64,000 nt of DNA from SIG701 sp045123975 (GTDB taxonomy: Bacteria; Bacillota; Clostridia; Oscillospirales; CAG-272): NCBI GenBank assembly GCA_045123975.1, contig JBGVKV010000071.1:1-64000 (forward strand). Direction: 5' to 3'. The translations under genes were made by a program, and so were the position numbers. Position 1 is the first letter of the stretch. The number at the start of each line of letters is the position of its first letter. The notes beneath the pieces are model-generated. The model worked only from the letters and a program-made list of their open reading frames with translations. It ran no database searches and had not been told where the DNA came from. Of the stretch, positions 42,952-51,809 are shown one piece after another.

Positions 42952-43236
42952 TTATATCAGGGATACAGAGGCGCGGCCGCCCAAAGCGGAGGTGGACAGA
43001 TGGGATAAGATCACCCGATGTCGTCCCACGCGGCGGGGCCGTTTCTTTTTCTTATTCGGCACGGATACGATAAAGCATTTGGGCAGATCCTCCCCCGCCA
43101 GCTCGGCGATGCGATCCTTCTCCGCCCGGCGGAGAAAATCGGCGGTATCCGCCGTGGTGATCTTTCCGTCCAGATCGAAGATCCCCACGATATCCGCTCC
43201 CCGTACTACGGTGCCTGCTCCTGCGTGCAGAAACAT
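42952..43236 (-). CDS. remB: RemB/YaaB-like extracellular matrix regulator (DUF370)
   Basis: 94 residues. MFLHAGAGTVVRGADIVGIFDLDGKITTADTADFLRRAE matches the DUF370/RemB start; the C-terminal half is basic (NKKKKRPRRVGRHRVILS). In Bacillus yaaB (remB) lies between recF and gyrB. The ATG is only 1 base after the dnaN stop and lacks a good ribosome site, so translation is likely coupled. yaaA and recF, expected between dnaN and this gene, are missing. Confidence 0.85.
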   Translation of the reverse strand: MFLHAGAGTVVRGADIVGIFDLDGKITTADTADFLRRAEKDRIAELAGEDLPKCFIVSVPNKKKKRPRRVGRHRVILSHLSTSALGGRASVSLI

Positions 43237-43237
43237 A

Positions 43238-44425
43238 TTACTTATTCATGCGGGTAGGCATGATGAAGTCAAGGAATACTTCCTTGAAATCGTCGTCCGC
43301 CTGTCTCTCACAGCCGGGAACGTAGGATCCGGTGCCGCTGCCGGCAGCCTCCTCCACGGTCATTCCCATGAGAGGATTGTTCAGACCCAGCCGCAGCTGG
43401 CTGACGGAGTCGGGCATATTGCGGAGTGCTTCCACCAGCAGACGGCAGTTGAAGCCGATGACCATATCGCCGCCGGTCTTTGCCACGGGGATCTCGTCGT
43501 AGAAGGATCCGCCGGAGGAAACGGAGGACATCTTCAGAATATTGCCCTCAAACTCCAGCTTGATGAACGGCTTGTAATTGCCGCCCAGCTTATCCTCGGT
43601 GACGAGAAGCGCACGCTCCAGGGCACTGCGGAGAATATCCGCGCCCACGAATACTTCCGTCTCGTGGGTCTTGGGCAGCACTCTTGCATAATTGAAATAC
43701 TCACCCTCGATCAGGCGGGTAAAGTAGGTGTATTCACCGATGCGGAAAATGATGTGCTTGCGAGCCAGGGTCACGGTGATATCGTCCTCCGTGTCCTTGA
43801 TCATACGGAGCACCTCGTTGAGAAGACGTCCCGGCACGATCACAGCCGCCTCGGGATTGTCCTCACCGGGCAGATCCACGTGGGAAATAGCCACACGGGC
43901 ACCGTCGCATCCCACCACCAGCAGCTTATCGTTCTCAATCTTGAAGAAGGCACCGTTGAATACGGCACGCTGATCGTTTACGCCTACGGCGTAGATGGTG
44001 CGATTGATTACGTCCCGGAACATGTACTGAGGCATGGTATAATTCCGATCACCTGCCAGAAGGGGCAGCTGAGGGAAATTGTCGCCGGGCATAACGGCGA
44101 TCTCAAAGGAGCTCTTTCCCTGGGAAATGGTGGCACGCCAGTTTTCGTCCACGGTGATCTCGATCTCACCCTCTCCCAGCGCGCGGATGATCTGCAGAAG
44201 ATTCTGTGCCTTCACGATCACCTTGCCGCCCTCGTGTACGGTGCAGGGGATGGTGGTAACCAGACCGGCCATATCGTAAGCAGTGATGCGGCAGGTGTTT
44301 TCCATCTCACCGGGACATTCCAGAAGGATTCCCTCAATGGAGGAGGACGTATTCTTAATGGAAGCGATGCCGGCGGCAGGGATCGCCGCAGCGATCAGCG
44401 TATCGCGGTCAAAGGAAACTTTCAT
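43238..44425 (-). CDS. dnaN: DNA polymerase III beta subunit (sliding clamp)
   Basis: 395 residues with three clamp domains. Recognisable parts include MKVSFDRDTLIAAAIPAAGIASIKNT at the start, FNGAFFKIENDKLLVVGCDGARVAI in the middle and DFIMPTRMNK at the end, which corresponds to the usual MPMR tail lining the client-binding pocket. AAAGGACAAG precedes the ATG. Confidence 0.96.
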   Translation of the reverse strand: MKVSFDRDTLIAAAIPAAGIASIKNTSSSIEGILLECPGEMENTCRITAYDMAGLVTTIPCTVHEGGKVIVKAQNLLQIIRALGEGEIEITVDENWRATISQGKSSFEIAVMPGDNFPQLPLLAGDRNYTMPQYMFRDVINRTIYAVGVNDQRAVFNGAFFKIENDKLLVVGCDGARVAISHVDLPGEDNPEAAVIVPGRLLNEVLRMIKDTEDDITVTLARKHIIFRIGEYTYFTRLIEGEYFNYARVLPKTHETEVFVGADILRSALERALLVTEDKLGGNYKPFIKLEFEGNILKMSSVSSGGSFYDEIPVAKTGGDMVIGFNCRLLVEALRNMPDSVSQLRLGLNNPLMGMTVEEAAGSGTGSYVPGCERQADDDFKEVFLDFIMPTRMNK

Positions 44426-44429
44426 GATC

Positions 44430-44900
44430 TTGTCCTTTCGGTATAAATAAATAGATAAATATATTATATTATTCAGCAGTAGCCGCAGTAGGGGGTGTGG
44501 AAACGTTGGAAAAGTGGATTTTGTCCCATACTATCCGTCTGTTTCCTTGCGGTGCCGTTTTTGGAGTACTCTTATTTTGCTGTTTGCGGATTTTGGAAAA
44601 GTTGTCGCTTATCCCAGATTTTTGCCGTTTTCGTGTCGAAAATGGGGAACGGGGATTTTTTCCACCGTTTTTCCACCGGGAAAAGTGGGGGAGTTTTTCC
44701 ACATGAGGGAAAACAGGAAAGTGTCCCGTTGTCGAAAAATCGACTTTTCCAAGTAGGTGTTACTTTTATTTTTCCACTCTCCCAAACGTGATGTTTTCGG
44801 GGGAATTTTATACATTTTGGGAATTATCCACAGAAAGTCTGATGGAAAATCATTACTTTTCCACAAGGTAATCCACATACTGTGGAAAAACCGGTGAGAA
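44430..44900. other. oriC-like region with DnaA boxes
   Basis: The 620-base gap between dnaA and dnaN holds a perfect DnaA box TTATCCACA (44824-44832), TTTTCCACA at 44695-44703 and 44857-44865, its inverted copy TGTGGAAAA at 44881-44889, TAATCCACA at 44869-44877, and more distant TTTTCCACC/T matches near 44650-44780. An AT-rich stretch (about 44443-44475) near dnaN could be the unwinding element. Another AT-rich stretch lies upstream of dnaA near 46560-46640. No ORF is supported. Confidence 0.8.
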
Positions 44901-44914
44901 GATGGGGAGAACGA

Positions 44915-45022
44915 CGCAGACCTTTTTGAAAAAAGGTCCGCACCCCAAAAACTTTTAATCTATAAAAAGTTTTCGTCCACCTTTTTGGGGAGGTGGCGGG
45001 TATAAGGGCAGCGCCCTTGTCC
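44915..45022. repeat. Family A and family B hairpins side by side next to dnaA
   Basis: Family A (GCAGACCTTTTT / AAAAAGGTCCGC, then ACCCCAAAAAC) at 44915-44957, then family B (AAAGTTTTCGTCCACC / GGTGGCGGG and GGGCAGCGCCC) at 44965-45022. They separate the DnaA boxes from the dnaA 3' end. Confidence 0.75.
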
Positions 45023-45046
45023 CGGCGTTTCTTTTTGATAACTTTT

Positions 45047-46492
45047 TTACTTCTTGATCTCCCGACGGATGTCGGCGATCTCGCTGTCCAGGGCGGTATC
45101 GGTCTTCAGCTGCTTTTCCACCGCAGTGATGTTGGAGTGAATGGTGGAGTGATCCCGGTCGAACATCACGCCGATGGAATTCAGGGACAGATCCGTCACC
45201 TGACGGATGATGTACATAGCCAGATTTCGCGCGGTCTTGATATCCTTGGTGCGTTTCACGCCCAGAATATCCTCGCTGCTTACGCCGTAACGCTTGGCAA
45301 CGGCGGCGATGATCTTGTCCGCCGTCTCGCCCACCGGCTCCGTATCCTGCTGGAACATGGGAACGAGAGACCGTACCAGATCCATATTGATCTGGGCACC
45401 GTCCAACAGATGGGTGGCGGAGATCCGCTTGATGATACCCTCCAGCTGACGGATATTGGAGTGAAGCTTTTCGGCGATGTAGGAGAGCACGTCGTCCTCG
45501 ATCAGAAGATTCATGGACTGTGCCTTGTTTTTCAGAATGGCCAGACGGAGCTCGTAGTCCGGCTGGTGGATATCCACGATCAGACCCTGCTCAAAGCGGG
45601 AGCGGATCCGATCCTCCAGAGTGATCATTTCCTTGGGAGGACGGTCGGAGGTTAGAATGATCTGCTTATGATCGCTGTACAGCGCGTTGAAGGTGTGGAA
45701 AAATTCTTCCTGAGTGGATTCCTTACCGGCGATGAACTGGATATCGTCGATCAGCAGAATATCCGCCTTGCGGTATTTTTCACGGAAAGCGGCGTTCTCC
45801 CGATGGGAGATGGATTCGATCAGCTGATTGGTGAAATCCTCACCGTTGATGTAGATGGCGTTCAGATTGGGAGAACTCTCAAAGAGCTTGTTGGTGATGG
45901 CGTACATCAGGTGGGTCTTGCCCAAGCCGGAGGGGCCGTACAAAAACAGAGGATTGTAGGTGGATGCGGGATTGTTGGCTACCGCCAAAGCCGCCGCGTG
46001 GGCGAACTTGTTGGAGTTACCGACGATGAAGTTATCGAAGGTGTATTCCGGATTATACGTCAGACGCTGTTCCCCGCCGCCGGCCTGATTCTTTTGGCGT
46101 GCCGCCTGATCCACGGCCAGAAAGGGAGGGAGATTTTCTTCCTTCTCCCGCTTTTTCTCAATCTCGATCTCCTTGGCGCGGGAAAGAGGAGAGTTCACTC
46201 TGCCCTCGCCCTCCAAAGGCTGGGGTTTGATTTTCTCTACGATAAATTCGATGGTGGGATCGCCGCCCACAACGGAGGCGGTGCAATCGGCAAGCACCCG
46301 GGCATACCGCTCCAGGATATTATCTTTTTTGAGTTCATTCTCCACGGAGAAAACAACGGACGCATCGTCGATGTAAACGATCTTCACGTTGCGGAACCAG
46401 AAATCGAGAGCGGTGGTGGAGAGTTCTCCGCTTTCCTTGACGGCGTCCAGGATGGAGTCCCAAACGCGGCCGTATTCAGAGGGTGAAAACAT
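45047..46492 (-). CDS. dnaA: Chromosomal replication initiator DnaA
   Basis: 481 residues. Domain I (1-90), a charged linker, AAA+ domain with Walker A GPSGLGKTHLMYAI, Walker B ILLIDDIQF and sensor RSRFEQGL, and domain IV with the DnaA-box-binding helix FDRDHSTIHSNI. It opens oriC and loads the helicase. No strong ribosome binding site precedes the ATG, which may limit its synthesis. Confidence 0.97.
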   Translation of the reverse strand: MFSPSEYGRVWDSILDAVKESGELSTTALDFWFRNVKIVYIDDASVVFSVENELKKDNILERYARVLADCTASVVGGDPTIEFIVEKIKPQPLEGEGRVNSPLSRAKEIEIEKKREKEENLPPFLAVDQAARQKNQAGGGEQRLTYNPEYTFDNFIVGNSNKFAHAAALAVANNPASTYNPLFLYGPSGLGKTHLMYAITNKLFESSPNLNAIYINGEDFTNQLIESISHRENAAFREKYRKADILLIDDIQFIAGKESTQEEFFHTFNALYSDHKQIILTSDRPPKEMITLEDRIRSRFEQGLIVDIHQPDYELRLAILKNKAQSMNLLIEDDVLSYIAEKLHSNIRQLEGIIKRISATHLLDGAQINMDLVRSLVPMFQQDTEPVGETADKIIAAVAKRYGVSSEDILGVKRTKDIKTARNLAMYIIRQVTDLSLNSIGVMFDRDHSTIHSNITAVEKQLKTDTALDSEIADIRREIKK

Positions 46493-46578
46493 AGATTTTA
46501 CGCCGCGCCGTACACGTTGGCGCGTCCTTTCTGTATGTAAATTTCAGAGTAAAAAATCGACATAATTATATTCATATA

Positions 46579-46607
46579 ATTATACCATAAAATAAAAGAA
46601 AAAACAA
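46579..46607 (-). promoter_or_regulatory. dnaA promoter
   Basis: TTGTTT, 17 bases, TATAAT on the minus strand in an AT-rich stretch; a second TATAAT lies about 14 bases downstream. The leader is about 80 bases. Confidence 0.65.
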
Positions 46608-46682
46608 GAGAATTGCAGTGTATATAATATATAAAGTAGGAAAGTTTTTCTTGTGCATTTTGTCCCCAATCGGTTTTTTAAG

Positions 46683-46714
46683 AAAAAAACCGCAGGTCAC
46701 ATGACCTGCGGTTT
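46683..46714 (-). terminator. Terminator of the DUF975 gene
   Basis: AAACCGCAGGTCA / TGACCTGCGGTTT followed on the minus strand by TTTTTTC. Confidence 0.9.
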
Positions 46715-46728
46715 CCGTTTTATGAAGT

Positions 46729-47472
46729 TTATGCCTCGGGGGATTGTGCGATTTCGGGGGCGTTTTCATTGGCTTCCTCACCGGGGAGGACCACCGTGGT
46801 GGATACCTCCCGGTAGAAATCGGTGATGGCGGCTTTCTGATAAGGAATCAGCCACAGATAACCGATACCTAAAGTAAGTGTGCAAAGAATTTCCCAGCCG
46901 ATAAAGCTTATAAGCAAACAGAACAGACGCCACTTGTTTCCGTACATCATCACCTTGGAGAGGCGGAGTGCCTCACGGATGGGAATATCGGGATATTCCG
47001 CCAGTATGTAGGTGGTCATGGAATAGCTGTACGTAGCAATAATACCGGGTACGATCAGAAGAAGGGACCACAGGAAGATGTAAAGATTACGCAAAAAGCA
47101 GGTGCCGATGGCCTTCAGCCAATGGGGGAAGAAGGAAACCAGCTGACCGATCTTCACTATTTTTCCGTCGATCAGATTCAGATTGAAACGGTTGTAGCCC
47201 ACTTCAATCACGCTGCCGATAATGAAATGAATAAACCCGACGACGGCCATAACGGCAAGGGTCATAATCAGCATAGATAACATAATTTGCTTGACCAGGG
47301 GATTATTTATTTCTTTCAGTTCGGAAAAATCAAAACTGATGCTACTGCCTGAGCCTGTGTTCATGCCCAGACCCCCCAACAGGGACGCGATAAATCCGGC
47401 TAAAATGGCAATACCCCATCTTCCGCTCAAGGATTTTCTTGCGGTATAGCGAAAATCACTTGCTCTTTTCAT
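46729..47472 (-). CDS. DUF975 membrane protein
   Basis: 247 residues with about five or six membrane segments. It begins with the DUF975 motif (R)ASDFRYTARKSLSGRWGIAI and contains VEVGYNRFNLNLIDG-like and SYSMTTYILAEYPDIPIREALRLSKVMMYGNKWRLF, where the EALRxSxxMMxGxKWRLF motif is typical. Function unknown. AAAGGAG lies 7 bases before the ATG. Confidence 0.88.
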   Translation of the reverse strand: MKRASDFRYTARKSLSGRWGIAILAGFIASLLGGLGMNTGSGSSISFDFSELKEINNPLVKQIMLSMLIMTLAVMAVVGFIHFIIGSVIEVGYNRFNLNLIDGKIVKIGQLVSFFPHWLKAIGTCFLRNLYIFLWSLLLIVPGIIATYSYSMTTYILAEYPDIPIREALRLSKVMMYGNKWRLFCLLISFIGWEILCTLTLGIGYLWLIPYQKAAITDFYREVSTTVVLPGEEANENAPEIAQSPEA

Positions 47473-47507
47473 ATAAATCTCCTTTTGCAAAAAATATTGT
47501 TGGGTAA

Positions 47508-47536
47508 AGTATACCATATGAACGAACGAGAGTCAA
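47508..47536 (-). promoter_or_regulatory. Promoter of the DUF975 gene
   Basis: TTGACT, 17 bases, TATACT on the minus strand. Confidence 0.8.
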
Positions 47537-47680
47537 ATATTACTACAGATTTTTCCCGTTTTTTCGCGCAGCCGGGGTTTTGACGTGCGAAAATTGTTTT
47601 TTCTCCGCCCGAAATTCCAAAATTTCCCCGAAAAACTGCGTTTTTTGTGAAAAATCCCGGGATAAAATTTGAAAAATCCC

Positions 47681-47710
47681 TTGACAATGGCTCCTATCAT
47701 CGATTATAAT
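47681..47710 (+). promoter_or_regulatory. rpmH promoter
   Basis: Perfect TTGACA (47681-47686) and TATAAT (47705-47710) with an 18-base spacer. Confidence 0.85.
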
Positions 47711-47763
47711 AATACGTGCTATGCGGATAATTAACCTCATAATCGAGTAAGGAGGGTGTAAAA

Positions 47764-47898
47764 ATGCTGAGAACCTACCAGCCGAAGAAGAGACAGAGAA
47801 GCAAAGAACACGGCTTCCGTAAAAGAATGAAGACCGCCAACGGCAGAAAAGTACTGAAGAGACGCCGTGCCAAAGGCCGCGTGCGTCTGACTCACTGA
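47764..47898 (+). CDS. rpmH: 50S ribosomal protein L34
   Basis: 44 residues, standard length: MLRTYQPKKRQRSKEHGFRK..., ending RRAKGRVRLTH. L34 is a very basic late-assembly protein of the large subunit. AAGGAGG precedes the ATG. It opens the rpmH-rnpA-yidD-yidC-jag block that diverges from dnaA. Confidence 0.98.
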   Translation: MLRTYQPKKRQRSKEHGFRKRMKTANGRKVLKRRRAKGRVRLTH

Positions 47899-47938
47899 TT
47901 CCGACCGAACGCGTGCAGGACGAGAATATGAATTCGTA

Positions 47939-47985
47939 ACCTCCGATGTAATCGGGCACTTTTGTCCGCTGCGATCGGAGGTTTC
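47939..47985 (+). terminator. Hairpin between rpmH and rnpA
   Basis: ACCTCCGAT / ATCGGAGGT stem followed by TTCTT. Probably a partial terminator that lowers rnpA relative to rpmH. Confidence 0.6.
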
Positions 47986-48035
47986 TTCGTATTATCGCCA
48001 AGCGATCCCCATTCGTCAAACGAAGGGAAACATCT

Positions 48036-48431
48036 ATGAAATTTCAAGCGATCCGAGAAAACCATTTGTTTGTCAAAGCCTATACGGGCGGAAGACGGGC
48101 CCCCGCCAAGAGCTGTACGGTATACGTGCTGAAGGACCGACAGGCCAGGCGGATCATGAAAAGCCGTCCCGACAAGCAATATATCAACCGCATCGGTATC
48201 ACAGCCTCAAAGAAGATCGGAGGCGCTGTTCAGCGCAACCGTGCGAAAAGAGTGATCCGTGAGGCACTCCGGCTTATTATGCAGGAGTACACCCTCAAAA
48301 CCGGTCACCTTATCGTCATAGCCGCACGGGAAAAGGCAACAGTATGTAAAATGCAGGACGTAAAACGTGACTTGCAGGCCGCCTTGATGCGTGTTTCCAT
48401 GATCGTACCCGAAAACGAGAGCCATGATTGA
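48036..48431 (+). CDS. rnpA: Ribonuclease P protein component
   Basis: 131 residues, basic. The family signature is present as RIGITASKKIGGAVQRNRAKRVIREALRL. It helps the RNase P RNA bind pre-tRNA leaders. AAGGGAAA precedes the ATG. It overlaps yidD by 8 bases. Confidence 0.95.
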   Translation: MKFQAIRENHLFVKAYTGGRRAPAKSCTVYVLKDRQARRIMKSRPDKQYINRIGITASKKIGGAVQRNRAKRVIREALRLIMQEYTLKTGHLIVIAAREKATVCKMQDVKRDLQAALMRVSMIVPENESHD

Positions 48432-48723
48432 TTTTGTAAAGAAAATCGTGGGAATCCTATCCCGTGCCGCCGTGGCGGTGCTCTCGTTCCCGATACGCCT
48501 GTATCGGAAATTTATCTCTCCCATAAAACCCCGGTGCTGCCGATTTACCCCATCCTGCTCCCAGTACGCCCTTGAGGCACTGAGGGAATGGGGCGTTTTT
48601 CGCGGCTCCGCTTTGGCCCTTTGGCGCATACTCCGGTGCAATCCCTTCGGGGGCTGCGGTGAGGATCCCGTGCCGAAACGGACGTACAAAAAGATCGATC
48701 CCTTGAAGGATCGCAAAAAATGA
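48424..48723 (+). CDS. yidD: Membrane protein insertion efficiency factor YidD
   Basis: 99 residues. An N-terminal amphipathic segment precedes the YidD core IRLYRKFISPIKPRCCRFTPSCSQYALEALREWGVFRGSALALWRILRCNPF. It assists YidC. The start lies inside rnpA. Confidence 0.94.
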   Translation: MIDFVKKIVGILSRAAVAVLSFPIRLYRKFISPIKPRCCRFTPSCSQYALEALREWGVFRGSALALWRILRCNPFGGCGEDPVPKRTYKKIDPLKDRKK

Positions 48724-48740
48724 GAGAGATTTTTCAGGCG

Positions 48741-48768
48741 TCACTGTAAGGTGACAGAAACAGTGACG
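48741..48768 (+). other. Hairpin between yidD and yidC
   Basis: TCACTGT and ACAGTGA pair around a short spacer. No T-run, so probably an RNA processing or stability element. Confidence 0.4.
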
Positions 48769-48837
48769 TATCCCCCGCGCAAAATTTAAGGAAAGTATAT
48801 GCGATCCCATTCGGTGACCGTATAATCGGTAAGAAGT

Positions 48838-50067
48838 ATGCTTGACTTTATCGCTATCCCCCTGGGATGGATTATCAAGGTATGTTATTCTTTGGTAAAT
48901 AACTATTTCCTGGCGCTGCTCCTTTTTGCCATCGTTATGCAGATCGTCCTTCTGCCCTTCAGCATCAAACAGCAGAAGAACAACGTGCAGCAGGCAAAGC
49001 TGGCGCCGAAAACCGCGGCGATCCGTAAGAAATACGCCGGCCGCAACGACGCGCAGACCCAGCAGAAGATGCAGCAGGAGCTGCAGGAAATGTATCAGAA
49101 AGAAAAGTACAGCCCCTTCGGCGGCTGCCTGCCCCTTCTGATCCAGATGCCTATCCTGTTCGCGCTGTATAACGTGGTAATGAATCCCCTGCGTTATATC
49201 ACCGGTATCTCCAAGGAGACCATCGCGCAGATCCAGACCCACATGACGGACGATCTGGGTATCGTCCTCAATCCCCGCGGTCTCTACATCGACATGATGA
49301 ACCATATCCGCGACGATATGGCGTATTACGTGGAGAAGTTCACCGAGTTGGCGGACAAGACCCTGCCGGATCTTACCTTCTTCGGTACGGATCTGTCCCT
49401 GATCCCCACCCCCACCTTCCAGCCCTTCGATTGGCTGATGCTGGTGCCGATCCTCACCTTCGTATTTATGCTTCTGACCCAGAAGATCACCCGTATGTTC
49501 ACCTACCAGTCCCCCGAGGCCATCGAGGCACAGAAGAGCCCCTCCATGAAGATCATGAACTGGTCTATGCCCCTTCTGTCCGTGTGGATCGCGTTCAGCG
49601 TTCCCGCCGCCATCGGCCTGTACTGGATCTTCCGTAACATCATCTCCTGTATCCAGCAGATCATTCTCGCCAACGTGATCCCCGCTCCCCGCTTCACCGA
49701 GGAGGATTACAAGCAGGCGGAGCGCGAGCTGAAATCCTCCGGCAAATCCACCTCCCACCGCCCTGTCAGCAAGACGCCTCCCAAATCCCTCCATCACATC
49801 GATGATGAGGAATATCAGGCCAAGCTGGACGCCGCGTGGCAGAAGGCAAAAGATGAGGAGAAGAAAGCGGCCGCCCCTGCTTTGAAAGAGGAAAAGGCAG
49901 AGGAAGCTCCCGCTGAGGAAGCCGAGGTAAAGGCCGACGAGGCTCCCATCCTCAAAGAAGATGAGGCTCCCATCCTTAAAGAGGATGAGAGGGTAAAATA
50001 CGAGAAAAAAGTAACCCCCACATCCGGTCCCAAGTACAATAAGACCGGCAAAAATTATAAGAAATAA
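48838..50067 (+). CDS. yidC: Membrane protein insertase YidC/Oxa1
   Basis: 409 residues. Five membrane segments in the Oxa1 core (about 20-45, 95-115, 195-215, 240-265), with KYSPFGGCLPLLIQMPILFALYNVV and the hydrophilic-groove region. No signal peptide or lipobox is evident. The C-terminal tail (about 300-409) is long, charged and Ala/Glu/Lys-rich and contains a tandem DEAPILKE repeat. GGTAAGAAG precedes the ATG. Confidence 0.94.
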   Translation: MLDFIAIPLGWIIKVCYSLVNNYFLALLLFAIVMQIVLLPFSIKQQKNNVQQAKLAPKTAAIRKKYAGRNDAQTQQKMQQELQEMYQKEKYSPFGGCLPLLIQMPILFALYNVVMNPLRYITGISKETIAQIQTHMTDDLGIVLNPRGLYIDMMNHIRDDMAYYVEKFTELADKTLPDLTFFGTDLSLIPTPTFQPFDWLMLVPILTFVFMLLTQKITRMFTYQSPEAIEAQKSPSMKIMNWSMPLLSVWIAFSVPAAIGLYWIFRNIISCIQQIILANVIPAPRFTEEDYKQAERELKSSGKSTSHRPVSKTPPKSLHHIDDEEYQAKLDAAWQKAKDEEKKAAAPALKEEKAEEAPAEEAEVKADEAPILKEDEAPILKEDERVKYEKKVTPTSGPKYNKTGKNYKK

Positions 50068-50081
50068 GTGACGGGATCTAT

Positions 50082-51602
50082 ATGAAAAACGAAGTAATTA
50101 TCACGGCCAAAACCGTGGATGAGGCCATGGCCCAGGCTCGCCGGGACTATTCCTCCTCCGAGAACGAACTGGCCTTTGAAATTCTGGAAATGCCCAAGAA
50201 GGGCTTCCTCGGATTCGGATCTACTCCCGCTAAGGTAAAGGTTACCATCACCAAGGCTCTCGGTGACGTGGATCTGTCCGATCTGGTTTCCTCCATCCGT
50301 AATATGAAGATCACCACCGACCGGGTTGGTGAGGAGGAAAAGAAGCCTCATAACAAAGAGAATAAGAAGCACAATCACCAGAGCGGCAAGCCCCAGCAGC
50401 AGAATAAGCCGCAGAATCAGAATCAGAAGGCACAGCAGCCGAAACCGGCACAGCCCCAGCAGCAGCCCAAGGCGGCCGCACCCGCTGCTTCCGTAAAGGA
50501 AGAAAAGCCCGCTGTCAACGAAAACGATCTGCCCGCTGCTCTGCGCCGTCCGGTGAATAAGAATCAGACAAAGCAGCAGAACAATAAGAAGCCCCAGAAG
50601 AAGGAGCGCCCCGCCCAGACCGAGCGTCCCGGCGAGGAAAAGAAGCAGGATCTGCTCTCCGCCGTTATGGGAATCAAGGCACCGGAAATGCCCGCTAACG
50701 CGCCCGCGGTAACGGTTACCCCCGTCCACGTGGAAAAGAAGAAGCAGGAGAAAAAGCCCGCACAGCCGAAGCAGGAAGCTCCCGCACCCCAGCCCGAGAA
50801 GAAGAAGGAAAGAGCGCCCCGTGAGGAAAAGCCCCACGTGGAATTCGTTACCCCCGAGGAAATGAATTTCGCTCTGGACTTCACGAACACCCTGCTCAAG
50901 AATATGGAGCTTTCCGCCACCGCCAAGGCAGAACCCGCTCCCGCGGATCTGAGTGTGCCGGAGGGTATGGTCTACGCCAAGATCGTCATCGAGGGGGATG
51001 ATACCGGTATCCTGATCGGCCACCACGGTGATACTTTGGATGCGATCCAGTACCTGGCTAATCTGTGCGCCAGCCGCAACAGCGGCAGCGGCAAAAAGGA
51101 ATTCGTCAAGATCGTCGTCGATATTGAGAATTACCGCGCAAAGCGTGAGGAGACCCTCCGCGCGCTGGCTCGCCGCATGAGCGCCAAGGCAGTGAAGTAC
51201 AAGCGGAATTTCGTTCTGGAGCCCATGAATCCCTACGAGAGACGGATCATCCACTCCGAGGTACAGGGTATGGAGAACGTGTCCACCCACTCCGTGGGCA
51301 GTGACGAGAACCGTAAGATCGTCATCACCTACGAAGGCCCCGATAAGGTAAATCACTCCCGCAAGTCCCGGGATAAGAAAAAGAATAACCAGCCCCGTCA
51401 TCAGCTGCCTAAGCTGAGCCGGGAGGAGATCGAGGCAAGAGAAAAGGATCTGGCCGAATACCGTGCGGAGCGTGAGACCGCACAGAAGCCCGTGCGCGCC
51501 AAGTCCATCGACGATATCCGCATCGATCTGAGCGAAGATTCCACTCTGACCTTCGGCTCCATCGGTAAAGACGAGGCCGAGGAGAATTTGAGAGAATTCT
51601 GA
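50082..51602 (+). CDS. jag: RNA-binding protein Jag/KhpB
   Basis: 506 residues, much longer than the usual 200-300. Jag_N domain 1-57 (EMPKKGFLGFGSTPAKVKV), then a roughly 200-residue Q/K/P/A/E-rich disordered linker, a KH domain (IEGDDTGILIGHHGDTLDAIQYLAN), an R3H domain (RRMSAKAVKYKRNFVLEPMNPYERRIIHSEV) and another charged tail. KhpB works with KhpA in RNA binding and cell-elongation control. It lies 14 bases after yidC; mnmE, the usual next gene, is absent. Confidence 0.94.
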   Translation: MKNEVIITAKTVDEAMAQARRDYSSSENELAFEILEMPKKGFLGFGSTPAKVKVTITKALGDVDLSDLVSSIRNMKITTDRVGEEEKKPHNKENKKHNHQSGKPQQQNKPQNQNQKAQQPKPAQPQQQPKAAAPAASVKEEKPAVNENDLPAALRRPVNKNQTKQQNNKKPQKKERPAQTERPGEEKKQDLLSAVMGIKAPEMPANAPAVTVTPVHVEKKKQEKKPAQPKQEAPAPQPEKKKERAPREEKPHVEFVTPEEMNFALDFTNTLLKNMELSATAKAEPAPADLSVPEGMVYAKIVIEGDDTGILIGHHGDTLDAIQYLANLCASRNSGSGKKEFVKIVVDIENYRAKREETLRALARRMSAKAVKYKRNFVLEPMNPYERRIIHSEVQGMENVSTHSVGSDENRKIVITYEGPDKVNHSRKSRDKKKNNQPRHQLPKLSREEIEAREKDLAEYRAERETAQKPVRAKSIDDIRIDLSEDSTLTFGSIGKDEAEENLREF

Positions 51603-51610
51603 AAAGCATA

Positions 51611-51649
51611 AAAAATTCCCGCAGACCCTTTGGTTTGCGGGATTTTTTG
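51611..51649 (+). terminator. jag terminator
   Basis: CCCGCAGACC / GGTTTGCGGG with A/T flanks ending GATTTTTTG. Confidence 0.88.
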
Positions 51650-51672
51650 TTTTGGCGGGTGTTATTTTTACC

Positions 51673-51702
51673 GTAGGGGAGGGGCTTGCTCCTCCCGCCG
51701 CG
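51673..51702. repeat. Single REP of the second family
   Basis: GTAGGGGAGGGGCTTGCTCC then TCCCGCCGCG; same as 33417. Confidence 0.75.
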
Positions 51703-51744
51703 AAAGGCTAAAAGCGTGTTTTCCAAAAAATTTCCCCGCTCCTA

Positions 51745-51773
51745 TTGTGCGTCGGCGGATTCTGTGCTATATT
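51745..51773 (+). promoter_or_regulatory. Promoter of the alpha-galactosidase pair
   Basis: TTGTGC, 17 bases, TATATT. No clear operator palindrome was seen beside it. Confidence 0.6.
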
Positions 51774-51809
51774 GATGATATATTTTTATGATCCGGGAGA
51801 AACCGACTC

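Noticed and set aside
47648..47665. Noc-binding site (AATCCCGGGAT)
   Set aside because: It differs from the known ATTTCCCGGGAAAT site in both half-sites and may be chance.
48821..48826. TATAAT just before yidC as a promoter
   Set aside because: It is 12 bases from the start codon and has no -35 element at a suitable distance.
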